Assembly: GCA_041399205.1 (NCBI GenBank)
Contig: JAWKTK010000016.1
Coordinates: 1-64,000 of the forward strand
DNA length: 64,000 bases
Direction: 5' to 3'
Origin: JAGQOZ01 sp041399205
GTDB lineage: Bacteria; Planctomycetota; Planctomycetia; Pirellulales; Pirellulaceae
The stretch's first letter is position 1. Every line of letters begins with the position of its first letter. This document shows positions 18,043-27,783 of the stretch, in pieces. The notes under the pieces are model-generated. The model did not search any database, was not told the DNA's origin, and saw nothing but the letters and a program-made list of their open reading frames with translations. The position numbers and the translations under genes are program-made.

Positions 18043-20643
18043 TTCGTGCCGTTCGTGATTCAGTGGCAAAGTGACCGCGATGCTGGTTCCCTGTCCGATG
18101 TGGCTTTCGATACGAGCTTTTCCGCCAAAGAGTCTGGCTCGTTCGCGAATTCCTTCCAACCCAAAGCGATCTTCTGAAACGGCAGCGGGATCAAAGCCTT
18201 TGCCGTTATCGGTCACTCCTAAGTGGATGTCGTTAGCACTTTGCGTCAACGAGACGTCAATCCGAGAAGCTTCACCGTGGCGCAGCGCGTTAATAATAGA
18301 TTCACGAACAATGCGGAACAAACTGGCTTCCAGCAGCGGTGCAAAGCGGTCATGTTGTAGTTCGTGATGGAAGCGAATTTCACAATCTGATCTGGCTTGT
18401 TCTTCCTGCACCAAATAATTGATGGCATCCACGATTCCTCGTTCATCAATAATCATAGGCCGTAGACGACTGACCAACGCGCGGCCTTCTCCAATAGCGT
18501 CTCGCAACATGGACCGGCCATCTTGAAGCAGTTTGCCCACGTCTTCGCAGTCGGCCGAGCCAGATTCGATTTCGTGTTGCACGGCATCCAGGATCATCGC
18601 CGCGCCGACAACGTACTGAACAAATCCGTCATGAATTTCATACGACAACAACTTGCGTTCGCGTTCCTGCAGATCAAACAAACGTCGCAATAGGCGTTCA
18701 TTGTTTTCTGCCCGCAATTCTGCTCGTTTCAATTCCGAAATATCACGAATCACCAGCAGAATGGTGCCTTCAGGGATACGGACGAACCGAGCTTCATAGA
18801 ATCGTTCCGTGGCAGAGCCGCCGTTGGTCGAATATTCCACTCGTCGCGGCGTCGACTGCACTTTGGCTCGTTCAAATTCCTGTTGCACTCGTTCCAGCAA
18901 ATCTTGCGGAAACAGCTGGGCAAAGGTCGTAGGATTCAATTCGTTGGATGCGGAGGCTGCGGTCAATTCCACCGCCGTCCCGTCTGGTTCGACAGAAAAA
19001 CAGCGATCGGGAAAGCCTTCCAATACGGCTTGCAAACGGTGTGTGGTAGCGTTCAGCTTTTGTTCGGATTGTTTGCGTTCTGAAATATCGCGGACCACGG
19101 CAGAAACGGCCGTGATGTTGTCGTGTTTATCACGAATGGGGGAAAGCGTCAGGGACACCGGCACCAGAGTACCGTCTTTGCGCCGCCGAATCGTCTCGAC
19201 ATCCGCAACAATTTCACCGCAAGACAACCGATCCCAAAATTCGGGAAGATCGCCACGCTGGCTTTCCGGGATCAGCAAGGAAAGTGGCTGACCAATGACT
19301 TCGTCGTCCGTATATCCGAAGATACGTTCAGCCGCTTTGTTCCACGTTAGAAAGGTGCCATCCAACGTGCAACTGGTGATGGCATCGCCGGACGATTCGA
19401 CAATGGCGGTAAGTTTTCTGCGAGTTTCCGCGGCCTGGTTTGCGGCCGTGGTATCGTAGACGCAGCCAAAGACCAACTTCGCCGCGCCGTCGTTGGTTCG
19501 TTCCAACACAGTAGTGCGACCTGCCATCCAACGCCATTGATCTTGAGCGTCCTTGATTTGCCATTCGGAAAGAAAGACTTCGCCATCCTGCAACTGCGAA
19601 TGGAAATCTCGCCGCCGAGGCAGATCGGCGATGACGTCAGGATGCAGATGCCGCAAAATGAATTCTTGACTGCGGCTTCGCACCTCTTCCGGTGTAATTC
19701 CCAGCAGTTCGGTAGACTGATGACTGGCAAAAGGAACTCGCGCACTTTGAAAGTCGAACAAGAAAACCAAAAACGGAACGGCGTCCAAAATCCGTTCAGC
19801 AAAATGTTGGTACCGAACCAAACGGTCTCGCGATCGATACAGCGGCGTCACGTCCAGCAACGTTCCTGCCCAATGGTCCAGCGAGCCATCCGGATGGCGC
19901 ACGGCCGTCAGTATTTCCTGGACGTGAAACGTTTCCGGCGGCGTATTGCAAACCACGCGATAGGTTTCCTGTACCGTGGTCACTTCACCGGCAAGCAGTT
20001 GCGAAGTTGCTTTGCGAATCCGTTCGCGATCCCCTTCTTCAATCAGGGCCAACCACGCCTGGCGATCTCCCGAATAGGACCGCACAAATGACCGCCGCAA
20101 TGGTGCGGACAGCGTCTGCTGGCCGCTGAGCTCCAATCGCGCGGGCCAACAATCTAGACTCAGCGGGCAATCCGACACGCCTAAATCCAGGGGAATTCTT
20201 CCGCCGCGAACGTCCGATTCGGGCGACAAAATGGACAACTGCCCCAACGCGCCTTCGGCGGACAACGAGACGTCCGCAATTGACAGCGGTGCATGAATGG
20301 TCAACAACAAAGCTCCGGCATTCGCATATTCGATGACTCGCAATTGCGCTGCCATTTCCTGTCCGTCAAAGGGAAGACTCAAGTCCAGCGGACCGGGCTG
20401 AGACGCCTGTGCAAACGACTGTAAAATCTGAGGCAGCGAATCCCCCAAATCGACATGTATCAACCGGTCAAAACGTTGCCCAAGCACCTGAGCGCGATCC
20501 AGCTTGATCAGATGCAATACCGCCGCATTGACGTCCAGTACCTCGCCGTTCAAGTCCAAGATAACCGCCCCTTCTTTGCTGTTGCCAAAGAAGGTCGAAA
20601 AAGCAAAGGACGCCGTTTCGTCAGGAAGATCAGCAGGTGTCAT
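18022..20643 (-). CDS. Multi-PAS sensor histidine kinase (NarX/UhpB type)
   Basis: This is a soluble 873-residue kinase with no membrane span. PAS-like modules occur at about 13-60, 280-390, 405-525 (AIVESSGDAITSCTLDGTFL, ending VVRDISERKQSEQ) and 530-640. The HisKA_3 box near residue 667 (LLSYEIHDGFVQYVVGA) carries the phospho-His. The HATPase domain ends the protein, with RIVRESIINALRHG, GVTDNGKGFDP and GLEGIRERARLFGGKA. The ATG at 20643 is preferred; a TTG at 20718 in the same frame is possible and neither has a good RBS. No response regulator is adjacent, so it is an orphan kinase here. Confidence 0.9.
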   Translation of the reverse strand: MTPADLPDETASFAFSTFFGNSKEGAVILDLNGEVLDVNAAVLHLIKLDRAQVLGQRFDRLIHVDLGDSLPQILQSFAQASQPGPLDLSLPFDGQEMAAQLRVIEYANAGALLLTIHAPLSIADVSLSAEGALGQLSILSPESDVRGGRIPLDLGVSDCPLSLDCWPARLELSGQQTLSAPLRRSFVRSYSGDRQAWLALIEEGDRERIRKATSQLLAGEVTTVQETYRVVCNTPPETFHVQEILTAVRHPDGSLDHWAGTLLDVTPLYRSRDRLVRYQHFAERILDAVPFLVFLFDFQSARVPFASHQSTELLGITPEEVRSRSQEFILRHLHPDVIADLPRRRDFHSQLQDGEVFLSEWQIKDAQDQWRWMAGRTTVLERTNDGAAKLVFGCVYDTTAANQAAETRRKLTAIVESSGDAITSCTLDGTFLTWNKAAERIFGYTDDEVIGQPLSLLIPESQRGDLPEFWDRLSCGEIVADVETIRRRKDGTLVPVSLTLSPIRDKHDNITAVSAVVRDISERKQSEQKLNATTHRLQAVLEGFPDRCFSVEPDGTAVELTAASASNELNPTTFAQLFPQDLLERVQQEFERAKVQSTPRRVEYSTNGGSATERFYEARFVRIPEGTILLVIRDISELKRAELRAENNERLLRRLFDLQERERKLLSYEIHDGFVQYVVGAAMILDAVQHEIESGSADCEDVGKLLQDGRSMLRDAIGEGRALVSRLRPMIIDERGIVDAINYLVQEEQARSDCEIRFHHELQHDRFAPLLEASLFRIVRESIINALRHGEASRIDVSLTQSANDIHLGVTDNGKGFDPAAVSEDRFGLEGIRERARLFGGKARIESHIGQGTSIAVTLPLNHERHESAPIQL

Positions 20644-21050
20644 AGGGGCAATTGCATACAAGTCAGCGGTACAGAAAGCAAACAGCCAAACGAAGGTCTC
20701 AATGCCGTCTCGATTCAATTTGGCCTACACGCTGAAGCATATCACAAATCAGTCCAGCTGCGTTGTCCCAGTCGAACGATTACGGGGCAACTTGCTGCGA
20801 CAACTAATTGTCACCAACATGATGATGCATCTTCAATCCGACGGCATGTCGACAATTCGAACCGACGGAACTTGCGGTTCGGAAAAATGGTTAGGCACCG
20901 CAGGCCGACTGGACCCATCGCCCCGTAAATTTTCGTGTCAAACAAGTGGCAAATGCGGTGATTCTTGCGAATCGACTCGCCGCCCGCACAACCCGAACGC
21001 CGGGGACAAATGCCTATTTTTTTCCCGAAGGACTCGAAGGATATTGGAGT
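20644..21050. other. Intergenic, no gene seen
   Basis: This 407-base gap lies upstream of the kinase gene and downstream of the beta-barrel gene, both on the minus strand. The kinase frame stays open into its first 75 bases. No repeat, RNA or supported gene is seen. Confidence 0.45.
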
Positions 21051-22319
21051 TTACCGAGCAATCCCGACGGCCAGCGTTGGACCCCAGAATCCCAACTCCG
21101 AAGTAAATTCGCTGGGGCCCAGGAATTCCCAGCGCTGGGCTTCAAAGAATCCACCCAGGTAGATCGATGCGCCGTTCTGCAGTCGACGAGTCCACAGGGC
21201 TCCGATCTGCAGCTCCCAGACGGGCATGACATCGTCCACATTCAGAATCAACTGTTGGCCCGCGGCAGCGCCCGCCAGCCCCGTGCTTTGCTGCAAAATC
21301 TCGCTTTCGCCAAACAGAAACGAGAACCGAGAATTAAAGGAAAACGTCAGACCTTCCCAGTAGCGCAAACTACGTAATGCCGTGATGCCCAAGGTGGGAC
21401 CGACACCGTCAAAATCGCTGGACGCCATCAGGCTTTTGTCGCCGCCGACATCCGTCCAATTGGTTCGCACAGAATAGTCCAAGGGCACGTATCGCACTCC
21501 GCCGGACATCATCAATTCCCAATTCTGGAAGCGACCACTTTGTGTCAGTTCCAAATCCAGCGTGGTCAATTCCAACGAAGATGTAAGCGAAGTCCCGCCG
21601 ATCAGCGTTCCGGTGTTGTCACGAAGTCGAGCGGTTCCGCCGGAATCGTCGCTGAAGCGCCACCAGCGAGCTCGAAAGCCTAGTCCACCGGCTCCTTCGA
21701 ATCCCACGATCACTCGAGGCGAAAATGTCAGCCCGTGATCCGGGTCGGCCGTCACGTCATGGATGCCTGCACCGCCAATCACATTCGGGTCGACAAAGTC
21801 CATTTTGAAAGCGCCCAAGCGAGGCTGCAGGATGGCGGCTTGGAAACCGGCATACAGGCCACCCAATTGCCAGCCAATCTGATTCCCATAACCGCCGTTG
21901 GGGTTTTGAAACGGCCATCCCGTGCCGCCGCTGGTAGACGGAGGCACGTAGCCGGGCGGCGGATTGTAACCGGAAGGCGGAGCGTAGCCAGGTGGTGGTG
22001 TATAACCGGGCGCGGGATTGGTAAAGATGGATGGATCAAAATTACCTGTTGGCGGATATCCACCAACGGCAGGCGGCAATGTTCCTAGCCCGCCGCTCGG
22101 CGGAACCGGACCTACGGCAGGATTGTAGCCAATAGGCGGTGGCAAACCAGGATCAGCCGCATACGGATCGAACGGCGTGATCCCGTTGAGCGAAACTCCG
22201 GAACCGGGTGGAACGTTGGGCACGAACCCTTGCGCAGACAGTGTTGACGCGTTCGCGCAGACTGCCACACAGCATGCCATACGGGCAATCCATCTGACGA
22301 AGGGGCGTCGTCCTATCAT
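21051..22319 (-). CDS. Outer-membrane beta-barrel protein with proline-rich N-terminus (BBP7/Lpg1974-like)
   Basis: The 422-residue exported protein starts at the ATG at 22319, six bases after GGAG; an upstream in-frame TTG is less likely. A signal peptide ends near STLSAQ. Residues about 30-130 are Pro/Gly/Tyr-rich repeats (GYNPPPGYVPPSTSGG). The remaining part has alternating amphipathic strands (GGLGFRARWWRFSDDSGGTA, ELMMSGGVRYVPLDYSV) ending in a hydrophobic last strand typical of outer-membrane barrels. It matches the planctomycete BBP7-type family in style. Likely a porin-like or structural outer-membrane protein. Confidence 0.82.
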   Translation of the reverse strand: MIGRRPFVRWIARMACCVAVCANASTLSAQGFVPNVPPGSGVSLNGITPFDPYAADPGLPPPIGYNPAVGPVPPSGGLGTLPPAVGGYPPTGNFDPSIFTNPAPGYTPPPGYAPPSGYNPPPGYVPPSTSGGTGWPFQNPNGGYGNQIGWQLGGLYAGFQAAILQPRLGAFKMDFVDPNVIGGAGIHDVTADPDHGLTFSPRVIVGFEGAGGLGFRARWWRFSDDSGGTARLRDNTGTLIGGTSLTSSLELTTLDLELTQSGRFQNWELMMSGGVRYVPLDYSVRTNWTDVGGDKSLMASSDFDGVGPTLGITALRSLRYWEGLTFSFNSRFSFLFGESEILQQSTGLAGAAAGQQLILNVDDVMPVWELQIGALWTRRLQNGASIYLGGFFEAQRWEFLGPSEFTSELGFWGPTLAVGIAR

Positions 22320-22486
22320 TCCCAACTCCGAAACTCCTGTTACAACTTGAACCTTTTTGATTCAAGCCGGAAGTAACCCACGGCCGATAACAGCCAGTTG
22401 GCTTCGGGTAATACCTCACGCCTCACTTGGAAGTCAAGGTCGGAATGAGACAAAGCCGCTAATCGTCTTGCCTATTCAAGCTGGCT

Positions 22487-22861
22487 TCACACCGAACGGT
22501 GAAAATGGACGTGCTTCCAGCTATCTTGCTGGCGTTGCCAGATCCGAGTCTCTTCGCTTTTGCCGGTTTGCGGCGCGCCATTGGCATCCACAGATTGGAC
22601 CAAGCGAATGTACGAAACCACGGCCACGTGGCCCATGATTCGCACATGCGGTCGAACCATGGTGGTGTTTTTGGGAACATTCGATTTGGGCAGATCGAAG
22701 TAGTACTTGTGAAAGTCCATCCCTTCCACCAAGTTGCCCACCGCTTCGGGTTCGAACGCACTGAGACTGGGATCGCACAATTGCGAATAGGCCGCCCAAT
22801 CACCCGCCGCAACCGTTTCCAGAAGCCGCTGATTGAGCCGCAAAATTTCTTCTGTCGCCAT
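22487..22861 (-). CDS. CaMKII-association-domain / SnoaL-like protein
   Basis: The 124-residue protein matches the calcium/calmodulin kinase II association domain family, a cone-shaped NTF2-like fold that oligomerises in eukaryotic CaMKII and also occurs as stand-alone bacterial proteins. Recognisable segments are LLETVAAGDWAAYSQLCDPS, FEPEAVGNLVEGMDFHKYYF and the closing WKHVHFHRSV. It is close to full domain length. The ligand in bacteria is unknown. The start ATG follows AAGGAAAACG. It stands alone between unrelated genes on the same strand. Confidence 0.85.
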   Translation of the reverse strand: MATEEILRLNQRLLETVAAGDWAAYSQLCDPSLSAFEPEAVGNLVEGMDFHKYYFDLPKSNVPKNTTMVRPHVRIMGHVAVVSYIRLVQSVDANGAPQTGKSEETRIWQRQQDSWKHVHFHRSV

Positions 22862-23084
22862 CTATCGTTTTCCTTGACCTTTGACCTTCGACTGGTGACG
22901 CCGGCACGGCCAAGCCGAACCGACGGTACATTTTGGCATCATCTTATCCAGGTCAAGCCCATCGCAAAACTGGTCACAAACCGCTTGGCGGAAAGTTCTT
23001 CTGCGGAACTCCACGCTGCGGATGCTCCGTGGCTGGCAACCAAGTTTCAGTCTTGAAACGCCGACAGAATGGCGAGTTGTTTGG

Positions 23085-23216
23085 TTAGCCGCACATGCGA
23101 GCCAATTCGCGCAGATAATCTAACGCTTCATCTAATTCCGGCGCTTGCACGCCGGGTTGGCGACCTGCATGATCGCATTCGGATAAAAGCAACAAGTCTT
23201 CGTACGAATCCGATTC
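23085..23216 (-). other. In-frame tail of the nucleotidyltransferase-HD gene beyond a stop
   Basis: Immediately after the TGA at 23217-23219 the same frame continues for 43 sense codons (ESDSYEDLLLLSECDHAGRQ, then PGV...) to TAA at 23085. The composition and the D-x-x-G-R motif look like the natural end of this HD-domain family, so the TGA appears to interrupt a longer gene. Confidence 0.72.
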
Positions 23217-24188
23217 TCACAACCGCCGTTTGGCTCGCGCACCCAGCGCGCCGTCGTGAATTTTGTGAGCGTCCATGTGGTGACGAATCAGCCATTCGGT
23301 TCGCTCTGAAATAAAACCTTCCAGCGCTTCCAATCCGGACAGTACATGATCGTCGGGATCAATTCCCTTGCCGACATCATGCAGCAAAGCGGCCAGGAGA
23401 AATTCTTCGTCATACGGCAGTTCGTCTCGAGCCAAATCAAAGACCTGCAAACTGTGATACAAAGCGTCGCCTTCTGGATGATATTTGCGATGTTGCTTGA
23501 CGTTTTCCAACGGCAGCAGCAGCGATTCATACAATTGAAAACGATCGATGCGATTTTCCGCGTCGTCTACGGCTTGTGACAAATCCATGTCAGGGTAGGC
23601 CGTTTCCAAGAACGCTTCGAACTCGGCCAGGCTGGCTCGTTCAATCGCCTTGCCCGTAATGGAACTCTTGAACACGTAATGCGCCAAGTTGGACGCGTAG
23701 ACGGTCAATTCGATGGGGAATTGATCCTGAATATGAATATGGGTGAAGATTCGTTCTTCCCCATCCTTACGCACTCGCTTGCGTTCCACGTCAAAGACCA
23801 TACCTTCGCCCTCCAGCAAAGCACAAACCGCTTCAATGCTGTCGGAAAAAACGTGGATATCAATGTCCGAACCCTTGCGTACAAAACCGGTGAGCGTACT
23901 GCCGATAATACGAGGCTTGAAGCGAGCCAACAGTCGCAGCATGCGCAGGCCTTCAATTCGCATTTGCTGGAGATTTTCTGATCGAGCGTCCCCTTCGTGC
24001 AGACGAGCGAACAGTTGGATTTGGTCTCGAATTTCAGCATTGCTGGGCAAGTCGGCCGGCTTGACCCAGCTGCGACAGATTTGACGAGCCGCCTTCTGTT
24101 TCGCTCGGTAATACTCCGATTCTTGACGCGAATACATCAGCCGAGCAGCTTCCCAGGCGATTTGTCGCCGGAGCTTAGACAGATTCAT
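23217..24188 (-). CDS. Nucleotidyltransferase fused to HD domain (CCA-adding-enzyme-like), cut by in-frame TGA
   Basis: The N-terminal part (about residues 1-95) is helical. A nucleotidyltransferase domain (about 95-190) has IIGSTLTGFVRKGSDIDIHV, the GS-x(n)-D-x-D signature of the polymerase-beta superfamily. A C-terminal HD phosphohydrolase-like domain (about 240-320) has H-Y-H-PEGDALYHSLQV and LAALLHDVGKG. The layout resembles bacterial poly(A)/CCA-type or related predicted RNA-modifying proteins; the substrate cannot be told. TGA at 23217 truncates it at 323 residues, but homologous-looking sequence continues in frame to 23085. A C-to-T change in CGA would explain this. Confidence 0.82.
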   Translation of the reverse strand: MNLSKLRRQIAWEAARLMYSRQESEYYRAKQKAARQICRSWVKPADLPSNAEIRDQIQLFARLHEGDARSENLQQMRIEGLRMLRLLARFKPRIIGSTLTGFVRKGSDIDIHVFSDSIEAVCALLEGEGMVFDVERKRVRKDGEERIFTHIHIQDQFPIELTVYASNLAHYVFKSSITGKAIERASLAEFEAFLETAYPDMDLSQAVDDAENRIDRFQLYESLLLPLENVKQHRKYHPEGDALYHSLQVFDLARDELPYDEEFLLAALLHDVGKGIDPDDHVLSGLEALEGFISERTEWLIRHHMDAHKIHDGALGARAKRRL

Positions 24189-24569
24189 AACTTGCCGCGG
24201 TGCAACGCCCCTACGCGGCTCTGGGCGAAATGAAAAAGAACCATCATTCGCAAAACGGAATCATCTTGCACGCAGAATTATACTCGATTTTTCTTACCAG
24301 GATATGGCCAGATGGGCGAAGGTTTGCGATCTTGCAATCATCCGCATCGGCACAGAAGTTGCGTCGACGATCCTGCCGCAAATCATTTTTGGCGAATGAC
24401 ATGCGAATTGATTCGACTGTTGCATATTGCTGCCGCGAAATGCAACGATCCACCGATTGCGCGCATCGTATCGAAGGGATATTGCTAGTGAATCGAACTT
24501 TGTTTTTCTTGGTCGTTTGACCAACTACAAATCGTTGTCACATATCTATTTTGGTGCAGGGAGGGACGC
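24189..24569. other. Intergenic, no gene seen
   Basis: This 381-base divergent gap separates the nucleotidyltransferase and PEP-CTERM genes. It presumably holds promoters for both. No RNA, repeat or supported reading frame is visible. Confidence 0.45.
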
Positions 24570-25202
24570 ATGATGTCTCGATATTGTTTTGCTCGAATGA
24601 TTGTCTTCTGTGTGTTTGTCGGCTGCGTGTGCAGTGACCGTGCGAATGCTGAATTGATGAAGGTCTGGCTGGACGTGCAAGATCCGCAGTCACACACTTC
24701 GCTTGCCGAATTGTCGCCCGGTCAAACGTTCAATCTGGTGGCCATGGTCGAAGATGTTCGTGACGAACCAACGGGCGTCTTTGCGGCGTTTATGGACATC
24801 GAATATGCACCGGCGCAAGCCACCGTGGCACAGTCAATTGTGCATCGTTCGGAACTGTATCCTAATTACGTGGGTGCGTTGGAAGACGGAATCTTTTCTT
24901 CGCCTGGATTGTTGGACGAAATTGGCGCCTTTGGCACTTTGGAGCGACCTGGTGCTGGCCCGCACAAGCTGTTTCACGTGTCGATGCAGGCCGGTAACCA
25001 ACTAGGCGAATTGCCGTTTTCGCTAACCTATGCCGACAACACCGTGTCGGAAATATTGCTTTACGGCCATGATGACGTCATTCCATTTACCGACGTCACG
25101 CTTCAAGGCGTCACCGTATCCGTCGTGCCCGAACCAAGCAGTTGCGCGATGTTACTGTGCGGCATTTTATGCCTGATGGGACGTCGTCGGCAAATGACAT
25201 GA
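24570..25202 (+). CDS. PEP-CTERM sorting-domain protein
   Basis: The ATG follows a strong RBS (GGGAGGG). A signal peptide occupies residues about 1-26 (MIVFCVFVGCVCSDRANA). The mature domain (about 28-180) is beta-rich and resembles cohesin-like or lectin-like exported domains (LSPGQTFNLVAMVEDVRDE). The C-terminus is a PEP-CTERM tag: VPEPSS, a hydrophobic helix (CAMLLCGILCLMG) and RRRQ. Such tags are processed by exosortase (EpsH-like) and the protein goes to the surface or extracellular matrix. No exosortase is in the window. The function of the body is unknown. Confidence 0.88.
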   Translation: MMSRYCFARMIVFCVFVGCVCSDRANAELMKVWLDVQDPQSHTSLAELSPGQTFNLVAMVEDVRDEPTGVFAAFMDIEYAPAQATVAQSIVHRSELYPNYVGALEDGIFSSPGLLDEIGAFGTLERPGAGPHKLFHVSMQAGNQLGELPFSLTYADNTVSEILLYGHDDVIPFTDVTLQGVTVSVVPEPSSCAMLLCGILCLMGRRRQMT

Positions 25203-25283
25203 TGATGGGAACATGGCCGATTCGCGTCTGAAGTCGATTCGGTACAATGCACTTTTCTACAGAACCGGGAAAAGTGCCTGAAG

Positions 25284-26834
25284 ATGTTGTCCGCAGATCA
25301 TTCGAACCAATTCAACGCAGGTCGAGACTCCGCGCCTCTGGCCGCTCGTCAGCGTTTGCAAATGTTGTATGAAGCTCCCATGTTTCGCCAAGCCGCGAGT
25401 GTATGGAGCGAAATGTTGATTCGACATCTGGAGAAACTATCCAGCCGGGAAGTCCCGGTTCAAAAATGGTGCGAACCCGCCTCTGCGGTTGACGAAGCGA
25501 TGAAATTCATTCGCTCCGCCGAAGTCGCCCCAGCATCCGCAGAAAATTGGGAAGATCGTCTGCACGGATTGTTGGAAACGATGCTAGATCGAGGCCAGAA
25601 TCTACTGCATCCTCGATATGTGGGCCATCAAGTTCCGGCCAGCATGCCTTTGGCCGGATTGTTTGACGCCATCGGCAGCATTACCAATCAAGTCATGGCC
25701 ATCTATGAAATGGGACCGTGGGCCACGGCGGTGGAACGCGCCATGATTGCTCGGCTGGGCCAGCAGATCGGCTATTCGCCCGGCACGTTCACCGGCATCA
25801 TTACGCATGGCGGGTCGCTGGCAAATCTCACAGCGCTGCTGACCGCCAGAAACGTCGCGTTGCAAGACTGTTGGCAACAAGGTGTGCCAACCGACGTTCG
25901 CGCGGTGCTATTGGTTCAGGAAGATGCGCACTATTGCGTCGTTCGATCGGCCGGGATTTTGGGCCTGGGTACCGACCAAGTGATCAAGATCCCCGTCGAT
26001 GGCCAGCGCAAAATGGATGTCTCGCAACTAGACCAGGTCTTGAGCGAACTGGCGACACAATCGCGGCCCGTGATCGCCGTGGCCGCCGCTGCTTGTGCCA
26101 CGCCAATCGGTGCCTTCGATCGGTTGAACGAAGTAGCCGATGTGTGCGAACAGCATCGCGTTTGGATGCATGTCGACGCAGCACACGGCGGTTCGGCGCT
26201 GTGGAGCGACCAGCATCGGCATCTGTTGGCGGGAATGGAGCGAGCGGACAGTGTGGTGTGGGACGCTCATAAAATGATGTTCGTTCCGGCGCTGTGCGCG
26301 TTTGCGTTTTACAAAGACAAGCGACACCAGTTTGCCGCGTTTCAGCAAGACGCGCCGTATCTGTTCGACCCGACCGATCCGGGCATCGCGGAATACGATA
26401 GCGGCACGCAAACGGTCGAATGCACGAAGCGAGCGGCTGCGTTTGGCTTATGGGGCATGTGGTCCCTGTTCGGACCGCAGCTGTTTGCAGATTTAGTCGA
26501 TAACGCCTTCGCACAAGCGGCCACGTTCCACGCCAAGTTGTCGGCAGCGCCCGACTTTCAACCGCTGCACGAACCCGAATGCAACATCCAAGTGTTTCGC
26601 TACTTGCCAGACGCAACACGCGGTTGGTCGAACCAGCAATTGGGTGAATTTCAACTCCAATTGCGGCGAGCGGTTGTGGTGGCGGGGAATGCTTACATCG
26701 TCCCGATTAAATTGAACGGCCGCGGCGCGCTGCGAACCACTTTCATGAACCCCACGACCACCGCAGACGATATGGATGCGGTGCTGGACGAAATTCGACG
26801 AGTCGGACAGCAGCTACTGGTGCAGACGTCCTAA
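25284..26834 (+). CDS. PLP-dependent group II decarboxylase
   Basis: The 516-residue protein belongs to the group II amino-acid decarboxylase family (aromatic-L-amino-acid, glutamate and diaminobutyrate decarboxylases). Visible family features are HPRYVGHQVPASMPLAGLFD, the GGSLANLTALLTAR cofactor-phosphate segment, HVDAAHGGSALWS with the cofactor Asp, and WDAHKMMFVPALCAF with the PLP lysine. The C-terminal small domain ends with RTTFMNPTTT. The closest style is L-2,4-diaminobutyrate decarboxylase, but the substrate cannot be fixed from sequence. It stands alone, with a hairpin terminator directly downstream. Confidence 0.9.
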   Translation: MLSADHSNQFNAGRDSAPLAARQRLQMLYEAPMFRQAASVWSEMLIRHLEKLSSREVPVQKWCEPASAVDEAMKFIRSAEVAPASAENWEDRLHGLLETMLDRGQNLLHPRYVGHQVPASMPLAGLFDAIGSITNQVMAIYEMGPWATAVERAMIARLGQQIGYSPGTFTGIITHGGSLANLTALLTARNVALQDCWQQGVPTDVRAVLLVQEDAHYCVVRSAGILGLGTDQVIKIPVDGQRKMDVSQLDQVLSELATQSRPVIAVAAAACATPIGAFDRLNEVADVCEQHRVWMHVDAAHGGSALWSDQHRHLLAGMERADSVVWDAHKMMFVPALCAFAFYKDKRHQFAAFQQDAPYLFDPTDPGIAEYDSGTQTVECTKRAAAFGLWGMWSLFGPQLFADLVDNAFAQAATFHAKLSAAPDFQPLHEPECNIQVFRYLPDATRGWSNQQLGEFQLQLRRAVVVAGNAYIVPIKLNGRGALRTTFMNPTTTADDMDAVLDEIRRVGQQLLVQTS

Positions 26835-26837
26835 ATG

Positions 26838-26880
26838 AAAAACGGAAGCGACAATCAATGTGATCGTCGATTCCGTTTTT
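26838..26880 (+). terminator. Rho-independent-type hairpin after the decarboxylase
   Basis: The left arm AAAAACGGAAGCGACAATC pairs with the right arm GATCGTCGATTCCGTTTTT with few mismatches around a five-base loop. The right arm ends in a T-run, and the left starts with an A-run, so it could act in both directions. Confidence 0.75.
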
Positions 26881-26933
26881 GAATTTTCGCTTCGTCGTGG
26901 CCCGACGCGTAAGTTTTGAAGTTGCGCTTTTTC

Positions 26934-27000
26934 CTAGCCCGAAACGTGAGTGAGGGGAAATTGAGTGCTTCTGCAGTCCCTCGCTGACGCTTCGGGCTAG
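26934..27000. repeat. Palindromic TAGCCCG repeat
   Basis: The left arm begins TAGCCCGAAACGTGAGTGAG (from 26935). The right arm (26977-27000) is TCCCTCGCTGACGCTTCGGG plus CTAG. A partial element (GGCCCGACGCGTAAG) lies just before at 26899. It sits between the convergent decarboxylase and the next secreted-protein gene. Confidence 0.88.
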
Positions 27001-27029
27001 GAAATTCTGCCGGAAAAGGCGCGAATGCG

Positions 27030-27674
27030 CTATTCGACTTCTGCGATTGTCTCTTCTGCTTCGTCTTCGTCTTCTTCGCTATCGGGCGTTTCTACGTTTT
27101 GGATAATGGCGTAGGCTTCGGTGATCCAATTCGCATATTCGGGATTGTCTTGGATCTGTCCTGCCACGGATCGCGTTTCCAGGATGGCGCCCATCCATGA
27201 ATTTGTCGATTCGGATAATTGGTGACACGCTTCCACATGAGCAAACGTTGTTTCGTTTAACGCCACGGTGGCTCGGCTCGTAACGTCCCAGAAACCAGGC
27301 AACGTCGCTTGTCCGACAGTGAAGTGACAACGACTGTCATCTCCACCAGTCAGCTCGTTTACCATGGGTAACAACATGGTGGTGTTGAAAAAATTGGGGT
27401 TGTTTTCATATTCTGCGTCCGTGCCTGCTGAGTTGGCCATGAAGGCGATCGACAGCACAATGTGATCCGACGTCTTGGCGGTTAGTCGCAGGACCGTCAA
27501 GTTGTCGTCAACATCGGTTTCTGTCAACTCCCAGCGACCAACGGGATAGTGCACCGAGTAATCACCGACGGTGCGAGTCACTGCGGCGCGGCCGTTGATG
27601 ACGTTATTCTCTTCTTCGGCCGTGACCGACACACACAAAGTGGACACTAACAGCACAGACAAGATCGTTCGCAT
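27030..27674 (-). CDS. Small secreted acidic-tailed protein of unknown function
   Basis: The ATG at 27674 is chosen because AAGGA precedes it and it opens a signal peptide (MRTILSVLLVSTLCVSVTA). The 214-residue product has a beta-rich body (DYSVHYPVGRWELTETDVDD, then LTVLRLTAKTSDHIVLSIAF) and a strongly acidic C-terminal tail (DSEEDEDEAEE). I do not recognise a family. It is probably periplasmic. It is the last gene of a minus-strand set but is separated by about 90 bases from the cytochrome gene. Confidence 0.72.
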   Translation of the reverse strand: MRTILSVLLVSTLCVSVTAEEENNVINGRAAVTRTVGDYSVHYPVGRWELTETDVDDNLTVLRLTAKTSDHIVLSIAFMANSAGTDAEYENNPNFFNTTMLLPMVNELTGGDDSRCHFTVGQATLPGFWDVTSRATVALNETTFAHVEACHQLSESTNSWMGAILETRSVAGQIQDNPEYANWITEAYAIIQNVETPDSEEDEDEAEETIAEVE

Positions 27675-27783
27675 GAGATTTCCTTGCAAAAGAGTCGAAT
27701 GAGACGCCCCCTCGATTCTTATAGCTCGTCACAATGACCGTCTTGGCGTCTTGGCGAACTTTTGCGTCAAAAACCGTGAAATC

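Noticed and set aside
23217..23219. Selenocysteine or recoded TGA
   Set aside because: TGA is used as a normal stop elsewhere in the window (for example deoC), no catalytic Cys position is expected here, and no SECIS-like hairpin was noticed.
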